Shown here one piece after another: positions 12,401 to 27,400 of a stretch of DNA of 64,000 nt (positions within the stretch are counted from its first letter, which is position 1; every line of letters starts with the position of its first letter). The notes under the pieces were generated by a model. That model worked only from the letters and a program-made list of their open reading frames with translations, did not search any database and had not been told where the DNA came from. Origin of the DNA: Branchiostoma floridae (lineage: Eukaryota; Chordata; Leptocardii; Amphioxiformes; Branchiostomatidae). Made by a program: the position numbers and the translations under genes. The stretch spans positions 20,595,498-20,659,497 of the forward strand of contig NC_049984.1 in assembly GCF_000003815.2 (NCBI RefSeq). The letters are read 5' to 3'.

Positions 12401-15400
12401 ATGGAATGCGATGTAATATTAAAGCCAGTTGAATTAATTCATAGCTGTATCAAGAAAAACGAAACTTGACACAGTTATTAAGTGTTTAAGAGTCATTGCA
12501 CGAGAAAACCAGGCAAAACCAGGCAGAGGCCGGAAGATGGGGGTCGGCCAAATCAGTTCATACTTTGTATGTGTGATAGGTATGTGGAACTATTAACAGC
12601 CATATACTTAAAACCCTCCAGCTATTTTCCGTTATGGCGTTCTGGGAACCCCCTCAGAGACCCTCAAAAATCCAACAATTTATGGCTGAAAATTACTGAA
12701 ATTGCGATGGCTATCCTGAAAAATGTACAAAGAACCTACCTTATATATTTCCATATAGCATAGGTCCTAAAGTTTTACAGATCAAAAGTTGAAGATGATA
12801 CATTGAAGTTAAGAGGGTGTACTTGGGGGTTACCTGAACCACTGAAAGCAGATTTTTTATCACTGTAAATTTTGGTGATTTTTAAGGCCCATTATCTGCT
12901 ATACGCAGTGGCTCTGATGAATGGTTTTACTGTTGCTAGATAGAGGAACATCTACTTATTCAAAAACAATCGTCATCTATTTGAGCCATACATAACGCGG
13001 GCCGTGAGAGGGGGGTCTTTATGGGGACTTTTCGAGTTTTGGGCTATAATAAATCGGGTAATCATATTTTACTATGGGGGTAAGTCACGGCAAATGTCTG
13101 TATAGTTGTTTTTAAGCCATGCATAACTGTAAAAAATATTATGATTGATTGGTTATGTTAGTTGGGGCTCCACATGGGGGACATAAGGATACTGGAAACA
13201 GATTTTTGCTGATTTAGCACATTTTAATTATTGCTTTCTTATGTGATTAAGCTGGTACCTTCTGAAATCACTTCATATATACCTACTTTATCGTGCCCAA
13301 GTGAAAAGGCTCTGCATGGGGGTTACCAGGACTCCACAACTGTGTTACCATTAATAAAAGGGGCATAGGATGCATACCTACTTCATAAATGCTGAAATTT
13401 CAAGAACAAGACCACAACAAAAGTCAAAATTAATGCTATTTTGGGATGGATACAATCATGTGCATGGTACTTTTTTCATCAATATTACGGTATACAAATA
13501 TGGTACAGTTTAGGTATATTTGTTCCTATAGACAAAGTACTGTCCACGGTCCACCAATGGCGGGTTAGTATGCCTGGCTATCCATTTATCAACATAAGGA
13601 CAAACCAAAAACAAAGCCTATCACAAAACCTGTATATGTAAGACCCCTTTAGAAGGGAACAGTGTATTGTACGATCTGCAAAATTCATGTACATGTAATA
13701 ACTCACAAGAAATTAAAAATAGCTAAACCGTCGAAACGCATATTCACCAAAAGTGGAGTGGTGATAAAGCACTATGGTGAAAAGTATTCTACAAATTCAA
13801 TAAAAGCAACAAATTACAAAAATCAACTTTCACTCATACAGCCTTGGATTACCCGGCCTTTGTCTGGTCAGAAAGCTGATGATAGTTAAGTGGCCCAGGC
13901 AGCTAGTTAAGGTAGCTAATGCGAAGCTGTTGTTCAAGCCCATTGTTTGGTACACAGATTACAATATTTTGCTAGACTTTCAGTAGCAGAGAGACAGCAC
14001 AGACTTGGTGGCCATTGACATGGACGCGTTATACTAGAGGAAGGCGAGTGTCAGGTATTGCGAACACACTGAATAGTAGCATTGGCTACATTCATCCCGT
14101 TATGTTTGAAGATGTTAACTTGAGTGAACTGGCAGCAAAAGGCTTCGAATCATTAAAGCTAAATCAATTAATGCATGTATTGGGCCATTTTCATCTGCCC
14201 ATTACAGGATCCATGACAAGGAAAGTTTTTTTTTCATACAGGCATTAGAGACTATCTTTGGCAGATGCACATGTGCAAATTGCCTTAATTTTTTTTTCTC
14301 ATTTCAGTTTTGGTTGCGCAATTTGTACAAAATTAAAATGTAAAAAAAAGCTTTCAAGAGTTTTTGTACTCAACTGCAATACGAGTATGTCAGGTTTTAG
14401 GTCTGACCAGAATCTGTTAGCAATTACAGATAAGGTTTAATCAGATAGTGCTTTATTGTATCACTAGTCCAACAAAAGTAAATTTTTCTTGTTGTAAGAA
14501 TGCATTTTAATTTTTTTTTATAATTTCTTGAGTGTTTTTGTTTTTTGCCTATCGTATGATTTATTATGTGGCTCTATGTGTAAAGGGTTTGTCATAGAGT
14601 TTGCTTTTGGCTTGACTATAGGCTAAGTTGTTTTGGATGACACCCGCGTGCACGTCAGTTATTGGCCATTTTCACATTAAGAAAAAAAATTAAACCATAC
14701 TGTATACCAAACAATGCAGCTACAAAATGAACAAATATATGCCGTAGACTGCAAATGTATTGACAAATGTATGCCAATGTCTTCGAATGCCAACGTCAAT
14801 TTTAGTGACAAACAAGAAGATGTGAAGGAACGAAAATCAGAATCTGTTGTTTGGTATATCATAATCTGCGTGTTTTGTCATTTGTTCATCCTTTCGGACT
14901 ACAGTACCTCACCTGATTTCATAATGAATGCAACTTTTTTGGCCATTTGGCCAATTGTCATCCACATAGACAAATCAACAGGACCAGGTATACTAACACG
15001 CCATTGGTGTACAGCACTTTGTCTATAGCTGTACATGTACTGTATTCCGTAATTAATAACCAATGTACAATGCACTTGTATCCATCCCAAAATAGCATTC
15101 ATTTTGACTTTTGTTTTGGTCTTGTTTCAACATTTCTAAAGTAGGTATGCATCCATGTGCTCTGTTTATTAAATGGTATCACATTTGTGGAGTCCTGGTA
15201 ACCCCCATGCAGAGCCTTTTCACTTGCGCACGACAAAGTAGGTATATACGAAGTGATTTCAGAAGGTACCAGCTTAATCACATAAGAAAGCAATAATTAA
15301 AACGTGTAAAATCGGCCAAATTCCGTTTCCAGTATCCTTATATCCCCCATGTGGAGCCCCAACTAACATAACTAATCAATCATAATATCTTTGACAGTTA

Positions 15401-18400
15401 TACATTGTTTACAAACAACTATACAAACATTTGCCATGACTAACCCTCATATCATAATATAATTACCCGATTTATTATAGCCCAAAACTCGAAAAGTCCC
15501 CATAAAGACCCCCCTCTCATGGCCCGCGTTATGTATGGCCCAAATAGATGACGATTGTTTTTGAATAAGTAGATGTTCCTCTATCTAGCAACAGTAAAAC
15601 CATTCACCAGAGCCACTGCGTATAGCAGATAATGGGCCTTAAAAATCACCAAAATTTACAGTGATAAAAAATCTGCTTTCAGTGGTTCAGGTAACCCCCT
15701 AGTACACCCTCTTAACTTCAATGTATCATCTTCAACTTTTGATCTGTAAAACTTTAGGACCTATGCTATATGGAAATATATAAGGTAGGTTCTTTGTACA
15801 TTTTTCAGGATAGCCATCGCAATTTCAGTAATTTTCAGCCATAAATTGTTGGATTTTTGAGGGTCTCTGAGGGGGGTCCCAGAATGCCATAACGGAAAAT
15901 AGCTGGAGGGTTTTAAGTATATGGCTGTTAATAGTTCCACATACCTATCACACATACAAAGTATGAACCGATTTGGCCGACCCCCATCTTCCGGCCTCTG
16001 CCTGGTTTTCTCGTGCAATGACTCTTAAAGTCCAAAAAAGGCGCTAAGTTCATTTTGTAATAATTTCTTACATTTTAGTTTACAAACAACTAATGAAACT
16101 TTGAACCAACACAGCATACAGTATGGCATATCCAAGAACTTGACAACTAAAAAGAATCCGTATAGTTTTGCAGTCTTCCTGGGGGTGAAGCTCTACCTTG
16201 CTCTATCTATTCGAGAAAATATGGTATAATGTCTTTTTTCCTTTTGCCATGAGTTGGCAAAAAGAAAAAAAATAAGTAACATGCATTGGCATAATACCGG
16301 CCGTAAGACTTATACCGGCCGATAAAAAATAATGGAATTTAAATAGATCTACACATGCAACAATAGTTATTTCTGAGGTATGTACACTTCAGACATCTAG
16401 CTGTCCAATACATCATTTACAAAGCATCGATAACTATTCATTCGAAGACAACAAGGCCAAAAGTTTTCAGTTCATTTTCGGGGCAGGTGAGCTCGTCGTT
16501 GGACAAACACACTGTCACGTTCATCGCCAGATTTGTAGATAATAATCACACGTGCTCACGGCACAAGACGAGCATGATTCAACAGCAATATTGAAATTCT
16601 TTTGGTGACCTACAACTCATGTAAAAGTGTGAAGAACCGTTGCATTATCGCCCGGATCTACGGCTGAATGGGTCAAATTGAGCGTACGCCACCATTTTCC
16701 CGCCATTTTTAATGCTACGCCAGCAGTCAAGTTTCACGTCATAGCGGTTGTGACGGACCAAAATTAAATGAAAATTCTTGTCAGTATACGCCCATTTTCT
16801 CATGACTTTTTGTATGCTCATGCAGGTTTTTGTTTTGTGCAACTACTAACAGGAAAGGAAGGAACAAGAGGATGTATAAAGGTACATAGTGGCAGTTAAT
16901 TGTGCCATGTTTCGTTCGGCCGGTATTATTGCACCCCCTTCCAACCACGCGCCCGTTCTCCGTGCAATTCCGCGGTGTGTTCCAATTACGATATTATGTT
17001 TTTAGCAGGACAAGAGAGACAAAATAATATACACAGAAGAAGTGGCAAAGGTAAGTTGTAACAGCAACATGTAACTGGAGAAAATGATACGTTGATCATT
17101 TGCCAAATTAGCATTGCTTGAGAAATTGCAGTAAACCGGCCGGTATTATGCCAATGGATGTTACAAATGTACCATATTTTCTCGGATAGTTAGCTTGTTA
17201 TAAATCCATGCATTGCTTTTTGACTCGCCCTAGTTTAACAATTTTTGAATAAGGAAACTTGTTTGAAATAATGTGGATACTTTGGATGCTCTATTCACTG
17301 ACTCATCGGCATTATACATTAATTTTGCAACTAACAGGTAGTCCTACTCTACATTTCAACCTGAACACTACTCACTCACACTGTAGCATTATCTGTATTC
17401 AAAACACAGATATAGCAGTTGGAAAGTAATTCTGTTTAAAGTAAGTTAGAATATATGCCAAGTATACTTTGACATGGCTGGTCCCAGGCCTTTTGTACCT
17501 GTCCCAAATCTAATTGTTGGCAAGCCGCATACCAAACTACATGTATGTGTCTTTCGTATGTTCAACCTTCTTGACCACTTAGATTTTTTTTGGCCAAACT
17601 TTTTTTTTATTCGCGCTCTTGCATCAGTTTTGGAGTTCCCGGAAGATGCTATCCATGTAGTCAAATCAGCATGGCCTTAGGGAACCGTATGCTGAAAAGG
17701 CCTCGTGAGAACACTGGTACCACCAGATTATATGTGCGTTGAATATGCAGTTTTATTCTAATAAGGGCCAACTGCTCAGATTTCAGATCTTCATAGTTGG
17801 GGAACTTATTTTGAACATTTTACACCATCCTCCTACTCATCCAACGGCCGAAACCGCCTGTCTGGATGTACCCTGCTTTCTCAACCGTCACTATTAGTTC
17901 TTGTGGACGTCCCCCCCAAACCAGCTGTCAGCCAATCAGAGAATTGGCCTTTCAGTTTTCAAAAGGGGTCTCGCATATATAATGGTAAGTTCATGAATAT
18001 TTATAAGCAGGGCGGACAGGAGCTAAGACCCGTTCACACTCAGAAAAACAATTGGATTAAAACATGATATCCAAATAAAACAACCCGGTCCAAATAAGTT
18101 TCTGCAGTGTGAACGCTCCCAAATCACTTGGAAATGAATCCTTCTCAATCCACCTCAGGGAGGTGGATAGAACTGGGGCAAGTGGATAGAACTGTGCTGT
18201 GGGGAGTCCCAATTTGTGTGATTTGGCAGTGTGAACGCGCAAGTGGATAGGATTCCACTAGTTCCGTTTTTTATCTGGGAATTTGGGGTCATAGTCTGCA
18301 TTGCGCGGCACAAACACAACACACGCCAGATCGCTTCGTTTTTCAGCTAGCATTTTCCGCCAACAATGAGCGGAAAGAAAGGGAAATCTTCATCATTCGT

Positions 18401-21400
18401 CAAGTGGACACCGGAACAAACGATTAGCTGCTCATTTCCATCTGCTGGGGACGGGTGGAAAACAGGGACATTTGAAATGATGATATATACAAAGGAATGG
18501 CGGAGCATGGAGTTGATAAATCCCTCGACCAGCAGTGCAGAAATAAAGTGAAGAACCTCACCGCCAACTACCGCAAGACGTAGCGATACGACTGTGAAAT
18601 GCAACTAATGTTTTATTCAGATAAGACTAAGGGCGCACTTATCGGATTGCCGAAGAGCAGTGTGAGCACAATTTTGGATCAGATAGAAAAAAATTTACTC
18701 GGATAAATGTTTTATTCGAATCGTTTTTCTGAGCATGAACGGGGTCTAAGAATGACGGTTGAGAAAGCACTGGTACATCCAGACAGGCTGTTTTGCTGTT
18801 GGATGTCCTTGCGTAGGAGGATGATTTTACACTAATTACACTGTTAAAAGAGAATGACAGTTCCCCGTACTATCCCCATTGCGAGTGATGAAGTAGCATT
18901 AATCACAGTAGACAGACACAATTGATTATTTTGTTTTACCTTCATGACTATCTTTGTAGATGTCTGCAAATTAGTTTTTGCCAACCTGAAATACATTAGA
19001 TTTGAAAATGAAAGACATTTAACCTGGACAATTCTGCTTGTATTGGTAATAATGAATTATCTATCATCTTCTCTTCACCATATCCTTGATACAACAAGCC
19101 ATGCTTATTCAGCTATCAACTGACATGTTTTTCTAAATGCCTTATTGACTCCTTGGCTGTTATATTTTCCTGACTTTGCAGCAACGGGGAACAACTGTTG
19201 CTGCCTCACTCCTTCAGGCCTTGAACCCAGCTGTGTGCCCTGGGGTAAATTTTGCCTCTCCACTCTGTCATGCACACATGTACATGTACTAACTATGGTC
19301 AAAAGTCTCTGGGGTGTCTTAGGAACTAGGCTGACGTCTGACTCTGAAGAATGGTAGACTGTGACTTTTACAAGCAGGCTAGATAGAAGGGCACATGTCA
19401 TTATCTAGACAGAGAAGAAAGAGCAGGAGCATCTGTTCCCATCAGTTGTGTCTAACGTTATCTATAGAGCATGTACATTCGCTGTTTTACAAAGACTTGT
19501 ATTCTGATTGTGCTCATTGACAAATACTGCATTACTGTGTAACCAAGGCAATTTTGTGCAGTAGTAGTTTTGTATACCTGGTAGTATTTGTTTTTGCTAT
19601 TCTGATTCCATAAATTTCAGCCTATACACAATACATGTTACAGCAGATATAACAATCCCTTGCAGGCATACACATGTTAAGACAAAATGATACAGTATCC
19701 CCTCCTGCAGGTTGCCTCTCCCAGCTCTAACCTTGTAAACATGACTACTAACAGATTATCTTTCCTATAGTCTTCCCTGCCTCCATGTCCTGAAACTGTG
19801 GCCTGCCTTCCATCTGCCACCTCTCTGTATCCAAGATCACTCAAGTCCAGTTCCCTTTGGTTTGTATGCTTGTACTCTTAACTTCTCAATTACCCTTTTC
19901 TCTCTGTCTCTGTCCTTTTGCCTCGCTTTGTCAAGGGAGCTGCACTGGTATGTGTTCTCTTTCATCACTTTACCTTAGATTATAACACACATGTACAGTC
20001 TGGTGCTTTTCAGTCATCTGTGCCTTTTGGTGTTAGCTGTTTAAGCGTTGATGTACATGTACATTGTCTCCTCACATCATATACATCTAAAGCACCCTCC
20101 CGATTGATTTTGGACTTCCAGTTTAATTCCAGACAAACCTTAATCATTTGAAAATCAATTAACCAAATGAATTAACATTTGCACTTGCTAATGGTATATA
20201 CAAGTTAGTCAAGTTAAACCCTTCCCGTGCCTGATGGTGCATAGGGTGGCACTCATCTCTATTTCCTTAGCCCTGGGCCACACAACGCAATCACTACAGC
20301 AGGGGGCTAGTCCACTGGTAGTGGTGTGTGTTCAACTTCCATACTCTTTCCCAAATGCTGAGTGCTATAAAGCAGAGAGAGCAACATGTACCATTTTTTA
20401 AAGTCTTTGGTATGATTTGGCCGGGGATTGAACTCACGACCTACCAAATGCAAGGCGAACGCTTTACCCACAAGGCCATTGCACTGATTCATGGTATATA
20501 AAAGGTAATTAATACATATCTTCATGGCTACCTTGTCCCCCCAACAACCTGGAGGTCAAGGGACTAGGTAGGTAGTAGGTAATATGTAGATTGCAATTAG
20601 ATGTTCCCATGAACAAAGCCAATTCTGGCAGAATTCTGGAGAATTCTCCTGGACCAGAATTCTCCAGCATTTGCTTTATTCCTGGAGACATCTAATTGCC
20701 ATCTACATGTTGTGTACATATTAATTACCTTACTTCTTATCATACTTGCAAATGTTAATTCATTTGATTAATCGATTTTGAAATGATTAATTTAAGGTTC
20801 AGAATTAATCTGAAGGTTCAAAATTAACCTGGCAGGTATTACAAGTAGTAAACAGGCTAGGTCAATCACTCTACTAGTAGGTAGTTCACTTTCATGTAGA
20901 AAAACCTTTGACCACAACAGTTGATTCAGAAATCTCTTATACGCTCTGAGACTTTTTACATTGTATTACCTACTTGTAAGCTACCAGAAATAAGGATACT
21001 TCAGGCCGCGACCTACTTTTGCATTGTTAACCAACACTTCCACGACCCCATACCTTCACCAAATGCTATTATCCTTTTCGAGTGAATTATCATAATGTTA
21101 AATATTTCCAATTGATTATGTAAAAAAGCTCCTCATTTGAATGAATTATCTAAAGTTGTCTCAAGTATGAAAGTCTTAGCAAAGAAGGCTATTTTAGTGT
21201 TTCCTGTATTATGGAGAAGTGACACCAATTTGTATTTATGTCTGATAATGTTCACTTTCAGTCAGCTTCATAAGATTGCTGCAAGAGAGAAATTACCATC
21301 ATTTACCACTATGGAATTTAAGACAGTATTTTGTCATAAATTATGCAAAGGAAGCTGACATGTCTCTCTTTCTCAGTTACATACGAGACAAGTTTGAGAG

Positions 21401-24400
21401 TCCTTTAATGGAATGCAGTGGATTTTTAATCTTTCCTCTAACCTTAATTTTGCAAAATCAGTATCTTGTCATGTAAGTCATTGCTTAAGGTTAAGCTAAG
21501 TGCATACTAAAGATCATGACAATCTGTCAACATGTTCTTGAGTTATTCTGGTCCAAAGTTTCAAACAAAACCAGCGACTGCACTTATTCTCTGCCCTAAG
21601 AGCTATACCACTCAAACCACTGCATGTCCAGAACACTCAATATCAAAAATGGACGTTCGATTGCAGTACCTGAGAAAGCCACTAGGGGGCCCGTCATCGA
21701 ACTTGACCTTTGTTTTCTTGACCCCTACCCACTGCCAAATGTAATTGGGATCCATCCAAGGCTTCTTGAGGGGTTTTCAGAAAAACCTGTCCAATCCAGA
21801 CAACAGTCTGAAAAGAGGGTCTGCATGCATGATTTTAAAAGTTGTAAGCTGTGCAACAACATTTTTTAAAAATCTTATGCACAGAAACAATAACGACTTA
21901 TAGTGTAACACAATGGCATACTAAACTTCTTAAACATTATCCATCATTGTTCAAATACAATATTATTTAATCTCTACACTCAAAACGTCTGGAAGTAAAT
22001 CTCCGTTTTAATCCAGTTGTAACTGTCAGAGATTGAATTGAATTTGAACATTGTTTCCTTGGATGTCTACCCTTCGTAAATGTCTTTATTTAACCATCAT
22101 TGTTATTTCTGTGCATATCAGATAAACAATTGTGGTTCTATAGCTTACAACTTGTACTAAGGTTTGAAAAATGCCCTCTCAGCTTTACTGTAGTGCAGTG
22201 TCAAACACATGTGTTGTTATAACAGTTGTACTCAAGTTGTGTTGATGTTGAAAACTTTCTTGTTATCATTCTGAGCAATGTGCATCAATTTAGTGTTAAG
22301 CTCTGTTTGAATTTAGCTTCAAGCATTGCAAGGAACAACCATGCATGCAAACCCTCTTTTCAGACCGGACAGGGATTTCCACACCTTTTGCCTGTCTGGA
22401 CTGGACAGAGCTTGTCCCTTCTTGAGTTATGCTGTTTACAGACACACACATAAACATGCTAAAGATATAACCTTCTTGGCAAAAGTGATTAGTTACATTT
22501 TTATGTCAATCTGAAGGGAGATTTTAGAATTCAGAATATATGCAGTTTTGGCGTCCACATTCTACAATACATGCCTTTAATTAATGCTACACTTGTTTCT
22601 GTCACACGTCCTACATGTACATCATCTCAGACTGTGCTTCTTGGTACTGTTGTAATTACTCCGGGCTGCACTTTCTACCAGTTTATTATGGAAGCCTCTC
22701 TTCAGACATCTTCCCAGTCTGAAAGGATCTAACCTTCTGTCTGGTTCCTCTACTATGCATGCGTGCATGTGACCATCTTACTGCTGATTAACACAACATG
22801 TTACAGTTTCCATAGCTAATGGAGACAATATCTGTTAAACCCCACAGCTGACATCAAAACCTATTAAAAAATGAGGGGAATTGTGTTTTCAACATGTGAC
22901 TCCAACACATCTTGAATGAAAATCCTCCAATTCCTATCAGTTTCTTAGCAACAGCTTTTGGTTAAAACAGAGTAGCTACAAAATAAATTTTTAGAATCTT
23001 TCATATATTGTTAGATGTACCAACTACTGAGTATCTTAAACCAGCTCAAGACAAGAGCAAGAAATAGTCAATATGCTTTCAGGTATTGAAGCTTTCAACC
23101 AAGGATTGATGTGTTCAAATACGACATTCTTTCCTAGAACTATCACAGGGTTGAATTCGTTACCATCAAGTACAGTAGGTGCATCCTCACTAGACAGCTT
23201 CAAACAACATTTGCAGTCAGATGTGCAAAGGTCAAGTGTGACAGGTCGTTCAGTGTAATAAAACCAACTGCTGCCACACGACGTGCCTGCAAAGCTGGTG
23301 TGTTACGCTGAAGTCAGTTATACCGGCTATGCATCTGCAGATACATATATTTTTTGTATATTTACAAATGTAGAAATACAATAAAATGTTGGACTTCCTA
23401 GCAGCTTTGTGATTGCCTTTAGCACTGTTTAGCAGTGTCATTTTCTGTCTCCACAAAGGAGCAACCTGTTGTATTGCTCTTGACTTCTAGGTTGGCCTTA
23501 TGCCACTGGCTTTTAAGGCAACAACAGAAACATGGGACCAAGAAGAGAAGCAGGACATGTCAGGGGCTGGCAGCATTTCAGAGGAGAACCTGTCTCAATC
23601 CAAGGGTCATCAGAGCCCTGCAGACCTGGAGGATATATTCATAGAGGATGAAACACCTGCCGTGGATGTTACAACTGAATTGCCTGCAACGAGCAGTACA
23701 GATATTCCAGGTGTCAGTAAAGACCAGTCAGATGGTACAGCTGTCACAGGTGTCAGTAAAGACCAGTCAGATGGTACAGCTGTCACAGATGCCAGTAAAG
23801 AACAGCCAGATGGTGCCAAGGCATCACCTGAAGGTGGAATGGCATTGGAAGGTGAAAGTGGCTGTTTATCATACATAATGTCAGGTAAATAAACTCAGCA
23901 CAAAAAGTCCTGTGGGTATGTATCCAATACACCCCTGTACATGTGTATGTACCAAATTTCAGGTCATTCGGTTACCGTTGTAATTGTCACCTGGGTACAA
24001 GTGGCAATCCACATTATTTCAATAGGTCTACAATCATACTACATATGTATGACATGGATTGAAATACTGTATAACAATATGTACATGTGTGTATTATATT
24101 CCACCCATGCCTGTGGTATGGACTGAAATATAGATATGACAAAAAAGGTACAACAATATCATAAGCACATTGAGTTTATTTACCAGTACAACAACGTTGT
24201 TGTACTTTTGCAGGTAACATTATACATGTAGATGAAGAGGTCACTGTTGGATGTACAATAGAATAAAGAGATGTAGAATAGACATTGTTTTAGAGCTGAT
24301 ATAGGAGCTAGCTTGTTTCATGCTGGTTTTAAGTATCAAACCAGGATATAAGACTGATCTTGATCCAGCCAATGACAATAACAGGCAAGTACATGTAACA

Positions 24401-27400
24401 TTATCTGTTTAGGAATAATTTAGGAATGATGACTTTTATTTTGCTATCAGAAGGGAGTCCTGAAGCCTTGACAAAAGAGGAACATGAGAAGACAGCTGAT
24501 GAAGACATACAAAGCCCAGACCAAGATGCAGAAGAGAAGGACAGTGTTCTGTCTGATATGTCTGATGGTCCATTTAAAGGAGTGGATGACATCCCACCAG
24601 CATCAGCCTCCGTGGAGGACATGGTAGATGTCTACCAGGGCTATGAAACTGCTATCAAAGTGGCTGGAAGAAAAACTGAAGATGGGGATGATGTAATTAG
24701 GTAATGTCAAGTTGGACATCAAAGTTATTGTTTCTTTTTACCACCATAGACATTAATTTGTGCACTTAACGGTAGTTCACCTTTATCCACATGGTGACCA
24801 TTATCCGTTTTTAAAAAACATGGTATCTAGTAGACAGACGTTGGTTTCAAATTTTAATATTTTTATATTATTCCAGTCTGAAACAGTCGTCTGTCGACTT
24901 CATATCCCTACATACTCCGATTTTATACACAACGGATAAAGGTTACCCAGCAGATAAAGGTGAACTAGTGCTACATACAAGAAGTATTGATACCTGTTAG
25001 TATATTAATGAAGGTAGAAATCATACATTAAAAGTCTTACTTAACACAGTCTGTTTTGAGACCCTTCCAGTCTCACAGGCAAGAGTCATACATGAACCTA
25101 ACCTGGGGATGTAATATAGCACACATAGCATTTTTCTGTTATGTAAAATTATGTTGAGAATTGCAGAGACACACATGTGAAGACAAGCTGATAACAAAAT
25201 GTACCAATTGTATGAAAATCACGCCCCTTTTCACAGTGACACTGATGGTGGTGGACCTGTCATGGACATACCCCAGATATTGATCATTCAACCAGGGGGG
25301 ATACCGAGACGACCGACACCCCCTCCATCTCGTCCTGTCCCCTTACCCCCTCCTGACCCACAGGAGATGGATGTCAGTGATGGGAAGTCCTTCCAACAGG
25401 AAGTCTGCATGGTGCAGATACCACTTACACCAGAAAGGTAATTTATTAACTCAGTTTGTGTACATGTATTACTACTAAGCACATTCCAGTGGAGTATCAT
25501 AGAAATGATATCCTTGCAATGATACTGCAAAGGTGTCAGGCTTGAACTATGGAACCATGATAATCTACATGTATATAGCTGCATGTAAACTTGTGATGAC
25601 TTCATTTTGTTTCAGTAACTTTTAAAAGTTTCTCTTTATTAACACTTAAGTAACAGGTGTGCTCTAACATGGCATAACTTTTTTTGTCACCACTGACTTT
25701 GCTGATTAGAAAGGTAAATAAACCAAGTCCATGTACGCATATGTCATTTGTATTCAAAATATACTTTTGGTATTCATTTCTTGTTTTGTGGGAATTCTAA
25801 CTATAATGTTGGTTGTGCCAAATCACTGCAGTCACTGGCCACTGCGTATCGGCGGCTCGTTCCGCTAAATATGACGTATATGACCAGTTCTGTTCTAACC
25901 AGTCACACATCTATTATACACAAAATAAATAAAGCTTCACAAAACACTACAAATCTGACATATTTGTTGAGTAGAAAACAGCGTAAACATCACTGACGTA
26001 GTCTAATTTGGTGCAATTTCAGAGTCAGATGCGAGTATTCACACAAGCCTTTTTTTTTCATAGCCTTTTCCAAAAAGTTTGGAAAACAACAAATTAACTT
26101 TCTTTGGCCAAAGCTACCTACAAGTGTATCATAAATGTCGACAATCATGTATTTGTCCATTTTTAGTTTCAAATATTCCAACCAAATTACCCTCGTTACC
26201 AAAATTATCTGCTAATAATAAAGGGATCAAATCAAATGTCGTGCATAAAAGTTCATTCTGAAGACACAAAAACTGAGATTGAAGGAAAATTGCAAGGAGG
26301 CTTAAAATCAATTTTAACCTTCACCTTGTCAAGACCTTTCCACATACCTAAAGCAGGAGTAACATGGCAGCTGTGGCCAAACTTGACTTGACTTGACTAT
26401 GAATAAGAAATAAACTGTGTCTTCTTTACCTCCTCTTTTCAGTGAGGAAGATGAATATGAGAGGGAGATCAGAGAAGCAGACCATTTCAGCAAGAAGCAG
26501 CCCCGTCTTCTGAAACTCTGCTTTGCCATTTGGTATGCTGCTATATCTCGATCAGAGATGCTGTGTTACTTCCTGATCATCATGAGTACGATTAAGTCAG
26601 CCAGCCTGCTGGCCATGCCACTGCCCATGCTGGTGTTCCTGTGGGCTATGTTGTCTGTCCCGAGGCCCAGCAAGCGGTTCTGGATGACTACAATTATCTA
26701 TAGTGAGGTACAAAATAAGGCCAATTTTATTCACTTAGTAGAATTGACCTTTTCTTAATGCAGGGCAAAGCCATAATGAAAATGAAGTAACATATGATCC
26801 AAAATATCAATAGATCAGATTTGATTAAGTCACATTTACATTTATATGATGATAGAAAAATAAATGATATTAAAATCAGGAAGTCTTGTATTGGGGCATC
26901 TGTGTTGCTCAACTGTGTTGGAATCGGAATCAGTGGTCCTGAGTTTGATACTTGCCACGCCCCTGTCCCCATGATGATGGAGTGGCGCCCACCAACCTCA
27001 CGGCTAATCTGTCAAAAAGAGTGCTAAAAACTCCTACGGGTTTGGTGCGCCCGTGTGTCAACATCTGCACATTTGCCACTAAGACCAGTAATTTTTTCTT
27101 GTACTTGGGATGGAAAAATGGATGGTTGTAACTTTGTAAGCTAATTTTCATGAAAGGCCAGCAGCTTACGATTCAGCACCACGGCCACTACATGTGTACC
27201 ACACTTACTTTATCTGGGTCAGAAATTCACAACTTTTAGGATCCATAGTTACCATGTCATGGACCAGTTTATTAGTTTGAGGTCAATTGGTCAAAACAGC
27301 AAACCATTGATAGATGTTCAGCTTCAGTGTATCGGTTAAGCAAGATGGTTTGAAGCTAGAGTTATGCCATCTCAAATAAAAATTTAGTACACTACAGGTC

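Noticed and set aside
12482-12763. 93-codon open frame, with its twin on the other strand at 15761-16018
   Set aside because: Both are the same transposon arm sequence in opposite orientation. The frame opens at the very end of the arm and has no domain.
20420-20480. Possible tRNA gene on the - strand
   Set aside because: Promoter boxes only, followed by a SINE body. No acceptor stem pairing.
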